DNA of 64,000 nt from JAOSJL01 sp963704035 (GCA_963704035.1 CAVPGR010000004.1:868001-932000), one strand, 5' to 3'. Shown: positions 24,454 through 34,305, numbered from the stretch's first letter. The notes: generated by a model not told the origin, from the letters alone. Made by a program: numbers and translations.

Positions 24454-24909
24454 TCACGCGATGGCCTGCTCGACCCGGATTTCGTCCACCCTGACAACCC
24501 ATGTCGACTCCTCGAGAGCCTCGAGCGCCGGCCCGTCAACGGTGAGCACCAGGCCGTGAACCACCGTGAACCTCTCACGCACCGTGTAACCGGTCCCCAC
24601 CAGATCAGCCAGCGCCCCGTCCTGGGCGATCGCTACCTCCCGCTTGACCGTTTCGATCGGCTGACCTCGCCTGCCGATTCCGACGAGGGCAACGGCAACG
24701 TCGACGGAACCCGACTCCCCGACTTCTCGGAACAGCTCGGGGTCGACCCTCACCGGTGAATCCGGGCTCGGTGGGTCACGCGGCGGTGCATCGCGGGTCC
24801 GACCACGACCGGCCGCGGCGTCGGAACTGCTGCCGTCCCCGCATCCGATGGCCACTATCGCGAGAAGCGCAAGCAGCAACGCTGCCACGGGCGTCCACCT
24901 ATGCGACAT
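24454..24909 (-). CDS. Lipoprotein with an inhibitor I9/subtilisin-propeptide-like domain
   Basis: A 151-residue protein with a signal peptide ('AALLLALLAIVAIGC', lipobox A-I-G-C) and an Asp/Pro/Arg-rich linker. The C-terminal ~85 residues ('VDVAVALVGIG' ... 'GYTVRERFTVVHGLVLTVDG' ... 'LEESTWVVRVDEIRVEQAIA') resemble the prodomain of subtilases and I9 inhibitors, which fold as a ferredoxin-like unit. No protease domain follows, so it may be a free inhibitor or chaperone of a secreted protease. Start ATG 24909 has a strong GGAGGAGGG site. The call is from pattern only. Confidence 0.7.
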   Translation of the reverse strand: MSHRWTPVAALLLALLAIVAIGCGDGSSSDAAAGRGRTRDAPPRDPPSPDSPVRVDPELFREVGESGSVDVAVALVGIGRRGQPIETVKREVAIAQDGALADLVGTGYTVRERFTVVHGLVLTVDGPALEALEESTWVVRVDEIRVEQAIA

Positions 24910-25086
24910 CCTGCCCTCCTCCACTTGTTCGTTGGACGCGGAGGGGTGCCATTTGGTTCCCGAGAAGCTCAGGACCTTCTGATCGTCGGCAGATCCGTTA
25001 CACGGAGACGCGCCGCGCCGAATCCCGATGGCGGGGTCCAACCTGCGGTTCCCGATCGCTGCGTGCGCCGCTTATCCTCGGGGCGA

Positions 25087-25171
25087 GGAGGGATACGAAA
25101 GCGGCCGAATCGGCACGCCTGGAGTGCGTGTGTGGGGCAACCCACCGTGGGTTCAAATCCCACTCCCTCCG
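25087..25171 (+). tRNA. tRNA-Ser (anticodon GGA)
   Basis: An 85-nt class II tRNA. The acceptor GGAGGGA (25087-25093) pairs with TCCCTCC (25164-25170), with G as discriminator. The anticodon arm is CACGC-CTGGAGT-GCGTG with anticodon GGA. A long variable arm and the T-loop GTTCAAATC follow. Serine tRNAs have this variable arm and G73. CCA is not encoded. The tadA gene starts 22 bp downstream. Confidence 0.95.
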
Positions 25172-25192
25172 CTGAGCGACTGGACCGACCTC

Positions 25193-25636
25193 ATGCGGGT
25201 CGCGCTCGACGAGGCCCGGCAGGCCGTCGAGCACGACGACGTTCCCGTGGGTGCGGTCGTCGCGCGCGCTGACTCCGGCGAGGTACTGGCCCGACGTCAC
25301 AACGAGCGTGAGCTCACAGGCGACCCGACGGCTCACGCCGAGCTCCTGGCACTCCGTGACGCGGCCGGAGTCGCCGGCCGCTGGCGACTCGACGACTGTG
25401 TGCTCGTCGTCACCCTCGAACCGTGCCCGATGTGCGCGGGGGCGGTGTGGGCATCACGGATCGCCACGGTCGTCTACGGCGCTGCGGATCCCAAGGCGGG
25501 AGCTGCGGGCAGCCTCTACAACCTCGCGGCCGACCCGCGCCTCAACCACACGACCGAGGTCGTGACCGGGGTCGAGCGCGAGGCGTGTGCCGCTGTCCTG
25601 CGCGATTTCTTCTCTTCCAAGCGATCGAAGGGCTGA
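25193..25636 (+). CDS. tadA: tRNA-specific adenosine deaminase
   Basis: A 147-residue cytidine-deaminase-fold protein. The zinc site is H-A-E in 'PTAHAELLALRDAA' and P-C-x-x-C in 'LEPCPMCAGAV'; 'DPKAGAAGSLYNLAADPRLN' is the TadA-specific segment, separating it from guanine deaminases. It converts wobble A34 to inosine in tRNA-Arg(ACG). The ATG lacks a clear Shine-Dalgarno; a CTG at 25172 would add residues that resemble the family's first helix ('DWTDLMRVALDEAR'), so the true start may be just upstream. It lies immediately after tRNA-Ser(GGA) and may be expressed from the same transcript. Confidence 0.95.
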   Translation: MRVALDEARQAVEHDDVPVGAVVARADSGEVLARRHNERELTGDPTAHAELLALRDAAGVAGRWRLDDCVLVVTLEPCPMCAGAVWASRIATVVYGAADPKAGAAGSLYNLAADPRLNHTTEVVTGVEREACAAVLRDFFSSKRSKG

Positions 25637-25723
25637 CCAGAGGATTCGCGGCCTCGCGTCAACTGAGCGGCCGACCCGAGCGTCGGGTGGAGCATGAGAT
25701 CACGTATGCTCTATAACTCCAGT

Positions 25724-27021
25724 ATGCACCGTTTCTTCCCTTCCTCTCTTCGCGCCGTGGCCCTGGCGGTCGTGATCATCGCCGGGGTCGCCCCCGCTCC
25801 TCTGGCGGGCCAACCAGCTGCACTGTCGGCATCCACGCCGGCCGTGGGACCCGAGGGCGACGCCTTCTACGACGCCTCCAGCGCCGCTCCCGCCCGGGGA
25901 GTCGGGGGACCTCATCTGGTACCGGGGACCGACGTCATCGGCCCCGTCGAGGTCTACCTGGTTCTGTACCACTCGATCGTGGCCGACGGCGCGACGTCGC
26001 CGTGTCGGGGTCGGTCTACGTGCCGGCCGGGGCACCGCCGCCCGGCGGCTGGCCGATCGAGAGCATCGGCCATCCCACCACCGGCCTCTCGGACTGCACC
26101 GCACCCTCGAAGTTCGGATTCAGTGGCGGCTCAGGTGTGGGCGGAACTGTCGAGGTCCGTACCGACTACGAAGGGCTCGGAACTCCCGGCGAGCACGCCT
26201 ATCTGGTCGGCGAGGCGCTCGGACACAACATGCTCGACATCGCCCGCGCGGCGCGTCAACTTCCGGGGGTCCAAGCGGGCAACCAAGTTGTCCTTCGTGG
26301 CTATTCCGAGGGCGGCCACGCGGCACTGTTCGGCGGGGAGCACGCCGGGTCCTACGCTCCCGAACTCGACGTCGTCGGAGTCGTCGCCGCTGCACCCGCC
26401 GTCGAGCTCGCGGAGCTTCTGAAGACCTCGGCTCGCACGTCCGAGCGCCCTCGACTACGCGGCATGCGGCGCCTGGGGCTTCTCGCACGCGCTACGAGCT
26501 CGTCTCTGGAAGACGTGATGACACCGGCCGCGATCGACTCCGTCACCAACATGGCGCACTGCGATCGAGATCCGCCGAACGGAGCATCTGGAGCTTCACC
26601 GCCGACGAGGCGTTCGTCGAGGCTCCCTGGGAGGTTCCCACCTGGCGCCGGTACATCGACGAGAACTCACCCGGGAACAGGCGGTCCGTGTCCCACCTGG
26701 ATCTTTGCCGGGGGTCAGGATCCCGTCGTTCCACTCCCGGCCATCGAGGGGTACGTCGACAGAGCATGCGAGCAGGGAACTCACGTCACGCTCTTCGTCT
26801 ACCCGCAGGGCGGGCACACCGGAATCACCGACGGAGATCTCATCGATCAATGGGTCGACGCACGCCGTGCGGGTGAACCGTTGGGTGAGTCCACCTGCGA
26901 CACGGACGAGCGGCCTCCTCCCCCCTACCAACCGCCTGGCGAAGAGGAAAGACAGCCACCCGTGGTGAGCGCCGCACAGCCGGCGACACCGACGCCCGGG
27001 ACCCCCACGTTCACCGGGTGA
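25724..27021 (+). pseudogene. Secreted lipase/alpha-beta hydrolase with multiple frameshifts
   Basis: The frames can be pieced together into a secretory lipase-like protein: signal peptide ('LRAVALAVVIIAGVAPAPLA'), 'FYDASSAAPARG', then after a shift near 25995 'SGSVYVPAGAPPPGGWPI', 'GHNMLDIARAARQLPG' and the nucleophile elbow 'VVLRGYSEGGHAALFG' (G-Y-S-E-G). More shifts occur at about 26440, 26510, 26560 and 26680, where 'ALDYAACGAWGFSHA', 'SIWSFTADEAFVEAPWEVP' and 'PTWIFAGGQDPVVPLPAIE' are read from different frames. The family (LIP-like triacylglycerol lipases) uses this G-x-S-x-G Ser. At least five shifts in 1.3 kb mean either a decaying gene or poor base calling here. Confidence 0.75.
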
Positions 27022-27056
27022 ACCGGGGCCGCCGGAGCACCGGGTAGTTTCTGGCG

Positions 27057-27651
27057 ATGCGGATATCGAAATGGCTTGTCGTGGGTGCGGCGGTACTCGT
27101 TGTTGCGCTTGCCGGTTGCTCGTCGGACGACGGTTCATCCGACGACACCACGACGACGACCTCTGTTCCGTCCACCGCGGAGGGTTCCCAGCCGACCGGG
27201 GACGTCGTCGAGATTCCGCAGGTCGTGCTGTCCGACACCGACGACTACGCGCACGGGACCGACGTCTCCATCGGGCAGACGGCCGACGCCGGCGGCGTTC
27301 TGATCACGGTCGAATCGATTGCTCCGGGAACCCAGGAACCGGATCCGGAGGGCGACTCATCCACCACGATCGACGTCGTCGCCACCGTCGAGAACTCGAC
27401 GGACACCGACCTCGCCGGACCCGACGTCTACACCGTGTGTGCAGACGACGGTCGGTCCGGCGATCGCTCTCGAGTCGAGTGAGATCGCATACCTGGAAAC
27501 CGTCACCGCGGAAGAATCCCTGAGCGGCGCCTATTTCGTCGACGTGCCCGACGACTGCAACGAGGTGCTGCTCCAGGCGAGGGTCCTCTCGACGCAGGGT
27601 GGAACCGACCACATCGCACAGTGGAGCGTTCCCCCCGACGCGCTCACGTGA
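27057..27651 (+). CDS. Secreted lipoprotein, DUF4352-like (frameshifted)
   Basis: Begins 'MRISKWLVVGAAVLVVALAG' followed by the lipobox Cys (L-A-G-C) and an Asp/Ser/Thr-rich linker. The mature part ('GGVLITVESIAPGTQEPDP', 'TIDVVATVENSTDTDLAGPD') has the Ig-like layout of DUF4352 proteins, in which 'V..v.v.v.N.s.....' strands recur. One frame ends at 27482, but 'ESSEIAYLETVTAEESLSGA' and 'FVDVPDDCNEVLLQA' continue in the next frame to 27651, so a one-base shift lies near 27455. Ligand unknown. Confidence 0.65.
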
Positions 27652-27690
27652 CCGACGATCGACGCCACCGCCGGAGCTCCTGAGATCGAG

Positions 27691-27777
27691 CGGAGGGTGT
27701 GGGATTCGAACCCACGGTGACCCGAGGGCCACAACGGCTTTCGAGGCCGCCCCATTCGTCCGCTCTGGCAACCCTCC
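27691..27777 (-). tRNA. tRNA-Ser (anticodon CGA)
   Basis: An 87-nt class II tRNA on the minus strand. GGAGGGT at the 5' end (27777 downward) pairs with ACCCTCC at the 3' end; the anticodon loop is CTCGAAA with CGA as the anticodon, followed by a long variable arm and T-loop GTTCGAATC. The discriminator is G. It sits between the convergent lipoprotein gene and metF, 21 bp after the metF stop. Confidence 0.96.
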
Positions 27778-27797
27778 ACCTTTGACCGTACAGAGCG

Positions 27798-28661
27798 CTA
27801 GGCGGGGGTGGGAAGCCCGAGGTTTTCGTAGATCGCGCGTGTCGTACCGGAGCGGTTGAGCGTGTAGAAGTGCAGACCCGGCACCCCGCCCTCGAGGAGC
27901 TCCGCGCAGAGCGCGGTGGCGTGTTCCACGCCGACCGCCTGCAATCCCTCGGGATCATCGACAACCGTCTGCAAACGCGCCGCGAGATCCTCGGGAAAGA
28001 CGACACCGTTCATCTCCGACATCCGGGGAATCGCGGTCAGGTTCGTGGGCGGCATGATCCCGGGGATGATCGGTGCCGCCACACCTCGGCGCTCCATCTC
28101 GTCCCGGAAGCGGAAGTAGTCGGCGGCGAAGAAGCCGAACTGCGTGATCCCGAAGTCGGCCGCCGCCAGCTTCGCCGCCTGATGTGCCCGGTCGTCGTCG
28201 GTGTCGGTGGAGAGCGGGTGGCCCTCCGGGTGGACAGCGACACCCACCGAGAAGTCGCCGACCTCACGCACGAGCTCGACGAGCTGCACCGCGTAGTCCA
28301 GGTCGCCGGCCGGGAGATCCAGATCGGCGGGTGGGTCGCCGTGCAGAGCGAGGATGTTCTCGACTCCCGCGGCGCTGTACTGCTCGAGGATGGAGCGCAA
28401 CTCGTCCACCGTGTGCGCCGCACAGGTGAGGTGTGCCATCGGCGTCAGCGACGTGTCCGTGAGGATTCCGGTGACGATCTCCTTCGTGCGTTCGCGGGTC
28501 CCGCCTCCGGCGCCGTAGGTGACGGACACGAACGTGGGCGCGAGAGGTTCGAGCTCCGAGATGGCGCGTTCGAGTGCCGCCTGTGCCTTGTCGGTCTTGG
28601 GCGGAAAGAACTCGAACGAGTAGCTGACGCCCTGCCGGAGGAGATCGCTGATCTTCGCCAC
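27798..28661 (-). CDS. metF: Methylenetetrahydrofolate reductase
   Basis: A 287-residue TIM-barrel flavoprotein that reduces 5,10-methylene-THF to 5-methyl-THF for methionine synthesis. 'VSYSFEFFPPKTDKAQAALE' carries the conserved Glu/Phe-F-P-P motif; 'FVSVTYGAGGGTRERT', 'HLTCAAHTVDELRSIL', 'ILALHGDPPADLD' and 'GITQFGFFAADYFRF' are family landmarks. The GTG at 28661 gives the normal N-terminus; the same frame runs on upstream only because the copper ATPase upstream is out of frame. It follows that gene by 29 bp. Confidence 0.96.
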   Translation of the reverse strand: MAKISDLLRQGVSYSFEFFPPKTDKAQAALERAISELEPLAPTFVSVTYGAGGGTRERTKEIVTGILTDTSLTPMAHLTCAAHTVDELRSILEQYSAAGVENILALHGDPPADLDLPAGDLDYAVQLVELVREVGDFSVGVAVHPEGHPLSTDTDDDRAHQAAKLAAADFGITQFGFFAADYFRFRDEMERRGVAAPIIPGIMPPTNLTAIPRMSEMNGVVFPEDLAARLQTVVDDPEGLQAVGVEHATALCAELLEGGVPGLHFYTLNRSGTTRAIYENLGLPTPA

Positions 28662-28690
28662 GGGGGTTCCTCGTCGGGGAACGGGGAAGC

Positions 28691-30935
28691 CTACCGACGT
28701 CGCCACGCTCCCGAGAAACGGCGCAATCGCAGCGAGTTGCTGACCACGAAGACACTCGAAAAGGCCATGGCGCCCGCGGCGATGATCGGGTTCAGCAACC
28801 CGAACGCCGCGAGCGGCACGGCAGCGACGTTGTAGGCGAACGCCCAGAAGAGGTTTCCCTTGATCGTGGCCAGAGTGCGGCGACTGAGCGCCACGGCGTC
28901 GGCCGCCGCGCGTAGGTCGCCGGACACGAGCGTGAGATCGCTCGCTTCGATGGCCACGTCGGTGCCGGTACCGATCGCGATACCGAGATCGGCCTGGGCC
29001 AGCGCCGGCAGCGTCGTTGACGCCATCGCCCACGACCGCGACCTGCCGACCCTCGGACTGAAGCTCGCGTACGACGTCGACCTTGCCGCCGGGGAGAACA
29101 CCCGCGACGACGCGGTCGATCCCGACTTCGTCGGCCACGGCCCGAGCGGCGGACTCCTGGTCGCCCGTCACCATGACGGTCTCGATGTCGAGGTCGGCGA
29201 GAAGGCCGATCGCCTGCCGCGACGTCGGCTTGACCGTGTCGGCGACGACGAACGCTCCGGTGACCCGATCATCCCAACCGGCGAACACGACGGTACGCCC
29301 GAGGGCCTCGGCGGCAATCGCCTCGTCCTCGATCCGGTCGGGAACCCTACCGACGAGGTCGCGGCGCCCCACCACGACGTCGTGACCGTCGATCGTGGCG
29401 CGCACTCCCATTCCCGGCTCGTTCGTGAACTCCGCCGGGGCCAGGAGGTCGGCACCGCGGTCGCGCGCTCCGGTGGCGACCGCGACCGCCACGGGATGCT
29501 CCGAGGCGTCCTCGGCGCTCCCTGCCAGGTGCAGCAGGATTGCCTCGTCCACATCGTGGTCGGTGATGACGTCGACCAGGCGCATACTTCCCTCGGTGAT
29601 GGTCCCGGTCTTGTCGAGGATCGCGGACGACACGCGTCGCGTCTGCTCGAGTACCTGACCACCCTTGATGACGATCCCGAGTTGGGCGGCGCGACCGGTA
29701 CCGACCATGATCGCCGTGGGAGTGGCGAGCCCGAGGGCACAGGGACAGGCGATGATCAGCACGGCGACCGAAGCCGTGAACGCGTCCTGAGCGGCGTATC
29801 CCAGCAGGAGCCAGATCACCAGCGTGGCCGCCGCGATGACGACGACCGCCGGAACGAAGATCCCCGACACGCGGTCCGCGAGGCGCTGTACCGGCGCCTT
29901 CGAGCCCTGCGCCTCCTCGACGAGTCGGACGATCTGGGCCAGAGCGGTCTCGCTGCCGACCTTGGTCGCCTCGACGACGAGTCGGCCCGACACGTTGACG
30001 GTGGCGCCGAAGACCTCATCGCCGACGGCGACCTCCTCGGGTACGGGTTCGCCCGTGAGCATGGAAACGTCGAGGGCCGAGGACCCGTTCACGACCTTTC
30101 CGTCGGTGGCGACCTTTTCCCCGGGGCGCACCACGAACCGCATGCCGACCGCGAGGTCGTCGACGGCGATCTCCGTCCCGTCCTCGAGGCGGGCCGTCTT
30201 GGCGCCCATGGCGAGAAGTTTTCGCAACGCGGCCCCCGAGCGCGACGCTGCGCGGGCTTCGAACCAGCGGCCGAGAAGGATGAGCGTGACGATGACCCCC
30301 GCCGTCTCGAAGTAGACGGCGACGTCGTCGTCGCCGGCGGCGTCGAGCGCCAGCAATGCAACAACAGACCATGCGTACGCGGCGACAACCCCGAGCGACA
30401 CGAGCGTGTCCATCATCAGTACGCCGTGACGGAGGTTCCGCAGTGCCGTGGCATGGATCGGCCAGGCCGAGTAGACGACGATCGGTGTGGCCAGAGCCCA
30501 CGCCACCCACGCTGCGCCCTCGAACTCGAGCGGCGGGATCATCGAGATCACCGCCAAGGGGACCGCCAACACGATCGACACGACGAGACGACGGGTCAGG
30601 CTGGGATCCACCTCCTGGTGCATGTGGTCGTGGTCCGAACCAGCATGTGTGGCGTCACCGCCGGGCCCGCCGTCACCCGGGTCGACAGCGTCATAGCCGA
30701 GATTCCGCACCGTCGTGACGAAGTCGTCCACACCCGTGGCGTCGGGGTCGTAGAGAAGCGTTGCCTTCTTCGTGGCGAAGTTGACGTTCGCCGCTTCGAC
30801 ACCGTCGAGCTTTCCGAGTGCTCCCTCGATCGAAGAGGCGCACGACGCACAGGTCATTCCCGACACAGGAAGATCGACACGTCGCGAATCGGCGGATGGT
30901 CCGTGTTCCCTGTCGTGGTGCGTTCCCACCGTCAT
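28691..30935 (-). CDS. Copper-translocating P1B-type ATPase (frameshifted near its hinge motif)
   Basis: The N-terminal heavy-metal domain has 'SGMTCASCASSIEGALG' (C-x-x-C). Then come the membrane helices, the actuator motif 'LTGEPVPEE', the ion site 'IIACPCALGLATPTAIM' (C-P-C), phosphorylation site 'AILDKTGTITEG' and the S-E-H-P motif. In 'GDGVNDA' the frame shifts by one base near 29014; the continuation 'PALAQADLGIAIGTGTDVAI' to 'VSNSLRLRRFSGAWRRR' is in the next frame and ends at 28691. The extra base makes GACGCTG-CCGGCG where GACGCT-CCGGCG is expected. All domains are otherwise intact, so I treat this as one gene with a probable sequence error. It exports Cu(I). Confidence 0.92.
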
Positions 30936-31123
30936 CGCCGCTCGTTCAGGTCGTGGCAGCGCTCGCGCGCTCGTGCGTCGGGTACAACACTACGCACCAC
31001 GACAGATGTTCCGACACCCCCACCGCGCACGGGTACTGCACACGTCCGCGTACAGGGCGAGACTCACCGGCCCGAAGTGGCAGACTCGTGACCGGTTCGA
31101 ACCTTTCCCACGCCGAGGATCCG

Positions 31124-32251
31124 ATGCCCCCCTGGAAGCTGTCCTGGAAGCACCTCTACGACGAGGTCGTCACCTCCGGGCTCTGCACCGGCTGTGCAGG
31201 GTGCGTCATCGCGTGCCCCCACGACGTTCTCGGCTACGAGGACGCCGACGGCGTCTACAAGCCGTTCCAGACGGAATCGGACTACGGCGGTCCCGGCGAC
31301 TGCTCCCATGGCGACAAGGCGTGCACGATGTGCACACGTGCGTGCCCCCGCTTTCGTGACTGGGAACCCGCCATCGACGAGTCGATGTTCGGCCGTACCC
31401 GCACACCCGACGAGGTGGCCGGGATCTCGAAGGACATCCTGCTGGCACGCGCTTCCGATCCCGCACTCCACGAGGTCGGCCAGGACGGTGGGCTCGTGTC
31501 GGCGCTGCTCGTGTACGCACTCGAGAACGACGTGATCGACGCTGCACTCGTGAGCTACCTGGAGGGTGACGGATCCACGTGGAAGGCGATCCCCGGAATC
31601 GCACGTACACGTGACGACGTGATGCGCTCCGCCGGTAGCCGCTATACGTACTCGGCGAACACGCTCGCGTACATGGATCTCGACAAGGAGGACCAGCGGA
31701 TCGCGCTCGTCGGTATGAGCTGCCAGTCATCGGTGCCACCTGCGATGCGTGAACGCAAGGCCGGCAAGGCGGGGCGCCGACTGTCGCTGAACATCGGGCT
31801 GCTCTGCAGCAAGACCTTCGACGACTCGATCTTCGAGGAACTCCTCGAAGCGAAGTACGACCTTCCCCGCAACGTCATCAAGAAGGTGAACATCAAAGGT
31901 CGGCTCCAGATCTGGACGCAGGACGACCGCTACGTCGAGGTCCCCTTGAAGGAGTGTCACCCCTTCACCCGCGAGGGCTGCACGATGTGCCCCGACTTCG
32001 CCGCCGAGCACGCCGACATCTCCACCGGTGGGATCGGTGCTTTCGACGACTGGACCCTCACGATCGTGCGCACCGACACCGGGCGTGAGCTGATGGAGAA
32101 GCTGGAGACCGACGGCTGGATCGAGACGCGTCCCGGCGACGACGACCCCGGCGCGATCGAGCTGATGCGCAAGCTGGCGACGAAGCAGCGGAAGCGCTGG
32201 CCCGACACGGCCGTTGCGGCGCCCGCGCTCATTCCCGTCAAGGGATCCTGA
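31124..32251 (+). CDS. Coenzyme F420 hydrogenase/dehydrogenase beta subunit (FrhB/FpoF) family protein
   Basis: A 375-residue iron-sulfur flavoprotein. The N-terminus has two cysteine clusters for 4Fe-4S centres, 'SGLCTGCAGCVIACPHD' and 'CTMCTRACPRF'; the FrhB core follows with 'EVGQDGGLVSALLVYALEN' and 'SAGSRYTYSANTLAYMDL', and a late Cys cluster 'REGCTMCPDFAAEHADIS'. The family oxidises or reduces F420, usually passing electrons between F420H2 and FeS partners. Its start is ATG 31124 with GAGG upstream. It is divergent from the copper ATPase and may act alone with a ferredoxin. Partner and direction are not determinable. Confidence 0.92.
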   Translation: MPPWKLSWKHLYDEVVTSGLCTGCAGCVIACPHDVLGYEDADGVYKPFQTESDYGGPGDCSHGDKACTMCTRACPRFRDWEPAIDESMFGRTRTPDEVAGISKDILLARASDPALHEVGQDGGLVSALLVYALENDVIDAALVSYLEGDGSTWKAIPGIARTRDDVMRSAGSRYTYSANTLAYMDLDKEDQRIALVGMSCQSSVPPAMRERKAGKAGRRLSLNIGLLCSKTFDDSIFEELLEAKYDLPRNVIKKVNIKGRLQIWTQDDRYVEVPLKECHPFTREGCTMCPDFAAEHADISTGGIGAFDDWTLTIVRTDTGRELMEKLETDGWIETRPGDDDPGAIELMRKLATKQRKRWPDTAVAAPALIPVKGS

Positions 32252-32286
32252 ACGCGCGGCGCGGGTCGCGCGAAACGAATCGTTCG

Positions 32287-32595
32287 ATGGACGTCTGTGC
32301 GCTCGTTGACGACCTGATGGATCGTTCTCGCTTGGGGGGAGTCGAGGGACTGCGCTTCGTGACTCGTGTCGGGGACTGTCTCGACTCGGACGTCGTGGTC
32401 GTCGATCTGGCAGGACACGCTGACGACATCGCGGATATCCGCCGCATTGCCCCTACCGCCCGGTTGGTAGCCTTCGGCGCCCACGTGGACGACCGGGCAC
32501 TCGACGAGGCGTTGAGTGCCGGCGCCGACCTCGCGCTGCCCCGATCTCGATTGCTGCGCGACCCCTCTGCGGTGATCTTCGGAGACAGCACGTAA
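32287..32595 (+). CDS. Small receiver-like domain protein, unknown function
   Basis: A 102-residue protein with alternating strands and helices like a shortened response-regulator receiver: 'SDVVVVDLAGHADDIADIRR' would hold the phospho-acceptor strand (V-V-V-D-L), 'PTARLVAFGAHVDDRALDEA' corresponds to the beta4-alpha4 face, and 'SAGADLALPRSRLL' to the beta5 region with Pro-Arg where receivers have Lys-Pro. There is no output domain. It lies between the FrhB-like gene and a fatty acyl-AMP ligase, both on the plus strand with short gaps. Function not known. Confidence 0.72.
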   Translation: MDVCALVDDLMDRSRLGGVEGLRFVTRVGDCLDSDVVVVDLAGHADDIADIRRIAPTARLVAFGAHVDDRALDEALSAGADLALPRSRLLRDPSAVIFGDST

Positions 32596-32626
32596 CCCTC
32601 ACGTCCGCGGGCCGGTCGAACCGGGC

Positions 32627-34294
32627 ATGGACCATCTGATCCCCATGTTCGAACGCGCCGCCGGACCCGAGCGTGGTGTCACGTTCGTGGGAAGTGCCAC
32701 CACCGATCCATCCGGTCGTGAGCGGGTGTCGTGGGAAGAACTTCTGAACGACGCGCGCGCCATGGCAGCCGCCCTCTCGGCGCGGGGCATCGGCCCGGGC
32801 AGCCACGTGTCACTACTCGGGACGACAACCCGTGAACTCGTGACGGCGATCGAGGCGGTGTGGGTCGCGGGTGCGACGGCCATCATCCTTCCCCTCCCCA
32901 TGCGTCTCGGATCGATCGAGGAGTTCGTGGGGCAGACCCGCGTACGTGTTCGCAACGCGGATTCCGACTGCCTCGTCGCCGATCCGGCCCTCGCGGAGTT
33001 CCTGGAGCCGAAGGAGGGCGATCCCCCGGTCGTGCTGCTCAACGATCTCGCTCGCGAGGCCGGGCAGCTGGGCTCCGGCGCGTACGAGCGGCCTCCGATC
33101 GACCCCGAGGATCTGGCCATCCTCCAGTTCACGAGCGGCTCCACGGCGGATCCGAAGGGAGTCATGCTCCCGCACCGCTGCGTCGCGGCCAACCAGCGTG
33201 CGATCGCCCGGGCTGTCGAGGTCGATCTCGATACCGACCGCACCGTGTCGTGGCTGCCGCTGTACCACGACATGGGCCTGATCGGGACCCTCGGGGTCCC
33301 GATGAGCACGGGCATCGACCTCGTGCTCGCGGCCCCGCAGGACTTCCTGGCGGCCCCGGCCGACTGGATGCGCTGGATGTCCGACTACCGCGGCACGTTC
33401 ACCGCCGGTCCGAACTTCGCCTACGCACTGGCCGCCCGGGCACTCCGTCGACTCGACGGTCTCGATCTCTCGTCCTGGCGCCTGGCGCTGAACGGCGCCG
33501 AACCGATCGATCCCGACGCCGTGGAGCGTTTCCTCGAAGCCGGCGCACCCCACAGGCTGTCGACCGGTTCGGCCTTCTGCGCGTTCGGAATGGCCGAAGC
33601 GACGTTGGCCGTCACGTTCCCGCGCCTCGGCGGCGGAATGACGGTTGACGAGGTCGATCGCCGCGTTCTCGAGACGGACCACTACGCGGCTCCCGCAGCC
33701 GACGGAACAACGAACACCCGGCGCCTTCCCCGACTCGGAACGCCACTGGAAGGCCTGGAGATTCGCATTGCCGATCCTGACACGGGTGCGGAGATGGGTG
33801 AGCGTGAGGTCGGCGAACTCGAACTGCGTGGCACATCGGTCACACCGGGCTACTACCGCCGGCCCGACGTCACAGCGGAGGCGTTCCACGACGGGTGGCT
33901 GCGAACCGGTGACCTCGCGTACATGGTCGACGGGGAACTCGTCGCATGTGGACGCATCAAGGACGTGATCATCGTGGGGGGACGCAACGTGTATCCCGAG
34001 GACATCGAACGTGCGGTGGAAACCGTCGAAGGTGTGCGGGCAGGGAACGTCGTCGCCTTCGGCACCGACGGGCGACGCGGGCGTGAGGCCCTCGTCGTCG
34101 TGGCCGAAACGAAGGCCGACAACGTCCGCACGATCGCGGAGGACGTCGCGGCGCGTGTCACGGACTCGGTGGGGATCCCACCCGAGGAAGTGGTGATGGT
34201 GTCGCCGGGATCACTGCCCAAGACGTCGTCGGGCAAGTTGCAGCGGTCGTTGTGTCGCGACCGCTACCACAACGCTGCGCTCCAGCTCGCGTGA
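32627..34294 (+). CDS. Fatty acyl-AMP ligase / acyl-CoA synthetase family protein
   Basis: A 555-residue ANL enzyme. The A3 motif is 'LQFTSGSTADPKGVMLPH', and 'SWLPLYHDMGLIGTLGVPM' is the segment typical of fatty acyl-AMP ligases (FadD32-like) and related long-chain AMP ligases; 'LRTGDLAYM', 'KDVIIVGGRNVYPEDIERAV' and the late Lys in 'SLPKTSSGKLQRS' are all present. FAALs pass acyl-adenylates to polyketide synthase or carrier proteins, but no carrier protein or PKS is nearby, so the acceptor is unknown; a CoA ligase role cannot be ruled out. The FAAL-specific insertion in the second domain is not obvious to me. Confidence 0.88.
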   Translation: MDHLIPMFERAAGPERGVTFVGSATTDPSGRERVSWEELLNDARAMAAALSARGIGPGSHVSLLGTTTRELVTAIEAVWVAGATAIILPLPMRLGSIEEFVGQTRVRVRNADSDCLVADPALAEFLEPKEGDPPVVLLNDLAREAGQLGSGAYERPPIDPEDLAILQFTSGSTADPKGVMLPHRCVAANQRAIARAVEVDLDTDRTVSWLPLYHDMGLIGTLGVPMSTGIDLVLAAPQDFLAAPADWMRWMSDYRGTFTAGPNFAYALAARALRRLDGLDLSSWRLALNGAEPIDPDAVERFLEAGAPHRLSTGSAFCAFGMAEATLAVTFPRLGGGMTVDEVDRRVLETDHYAAPAADGTTNTRRLPRLGTPLEGLEIRIADPDTGAEMGEREVGELELRGTSVTPGYYRRPDVTAEAFHDGWLRTGDLAYMVDGELVACGRIKDVIIVGGRNVYPEDIERAVETVEGVRAGNVVAFGTDGRRGREALVVVAETKADNVRTIAEDVAARVTDSVGIPPEEVVMVSPGSLPKTSSGKLQRSLCRDRYHNAALQLA

Positions 34295-34305
34295 ATCCCT
34301 GATCG

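Noticed and set aside
28990..29030. Programmed frameshift in the copper ATPase
   Set aside because: Programmed shifts in copA of E. coli occur early, after the metal-binding domain, at a slippery A-run with a pseudoknot. Here the break is inside the G-D-G-x-N-D motif with no slippery heptamer, so an error fits better.
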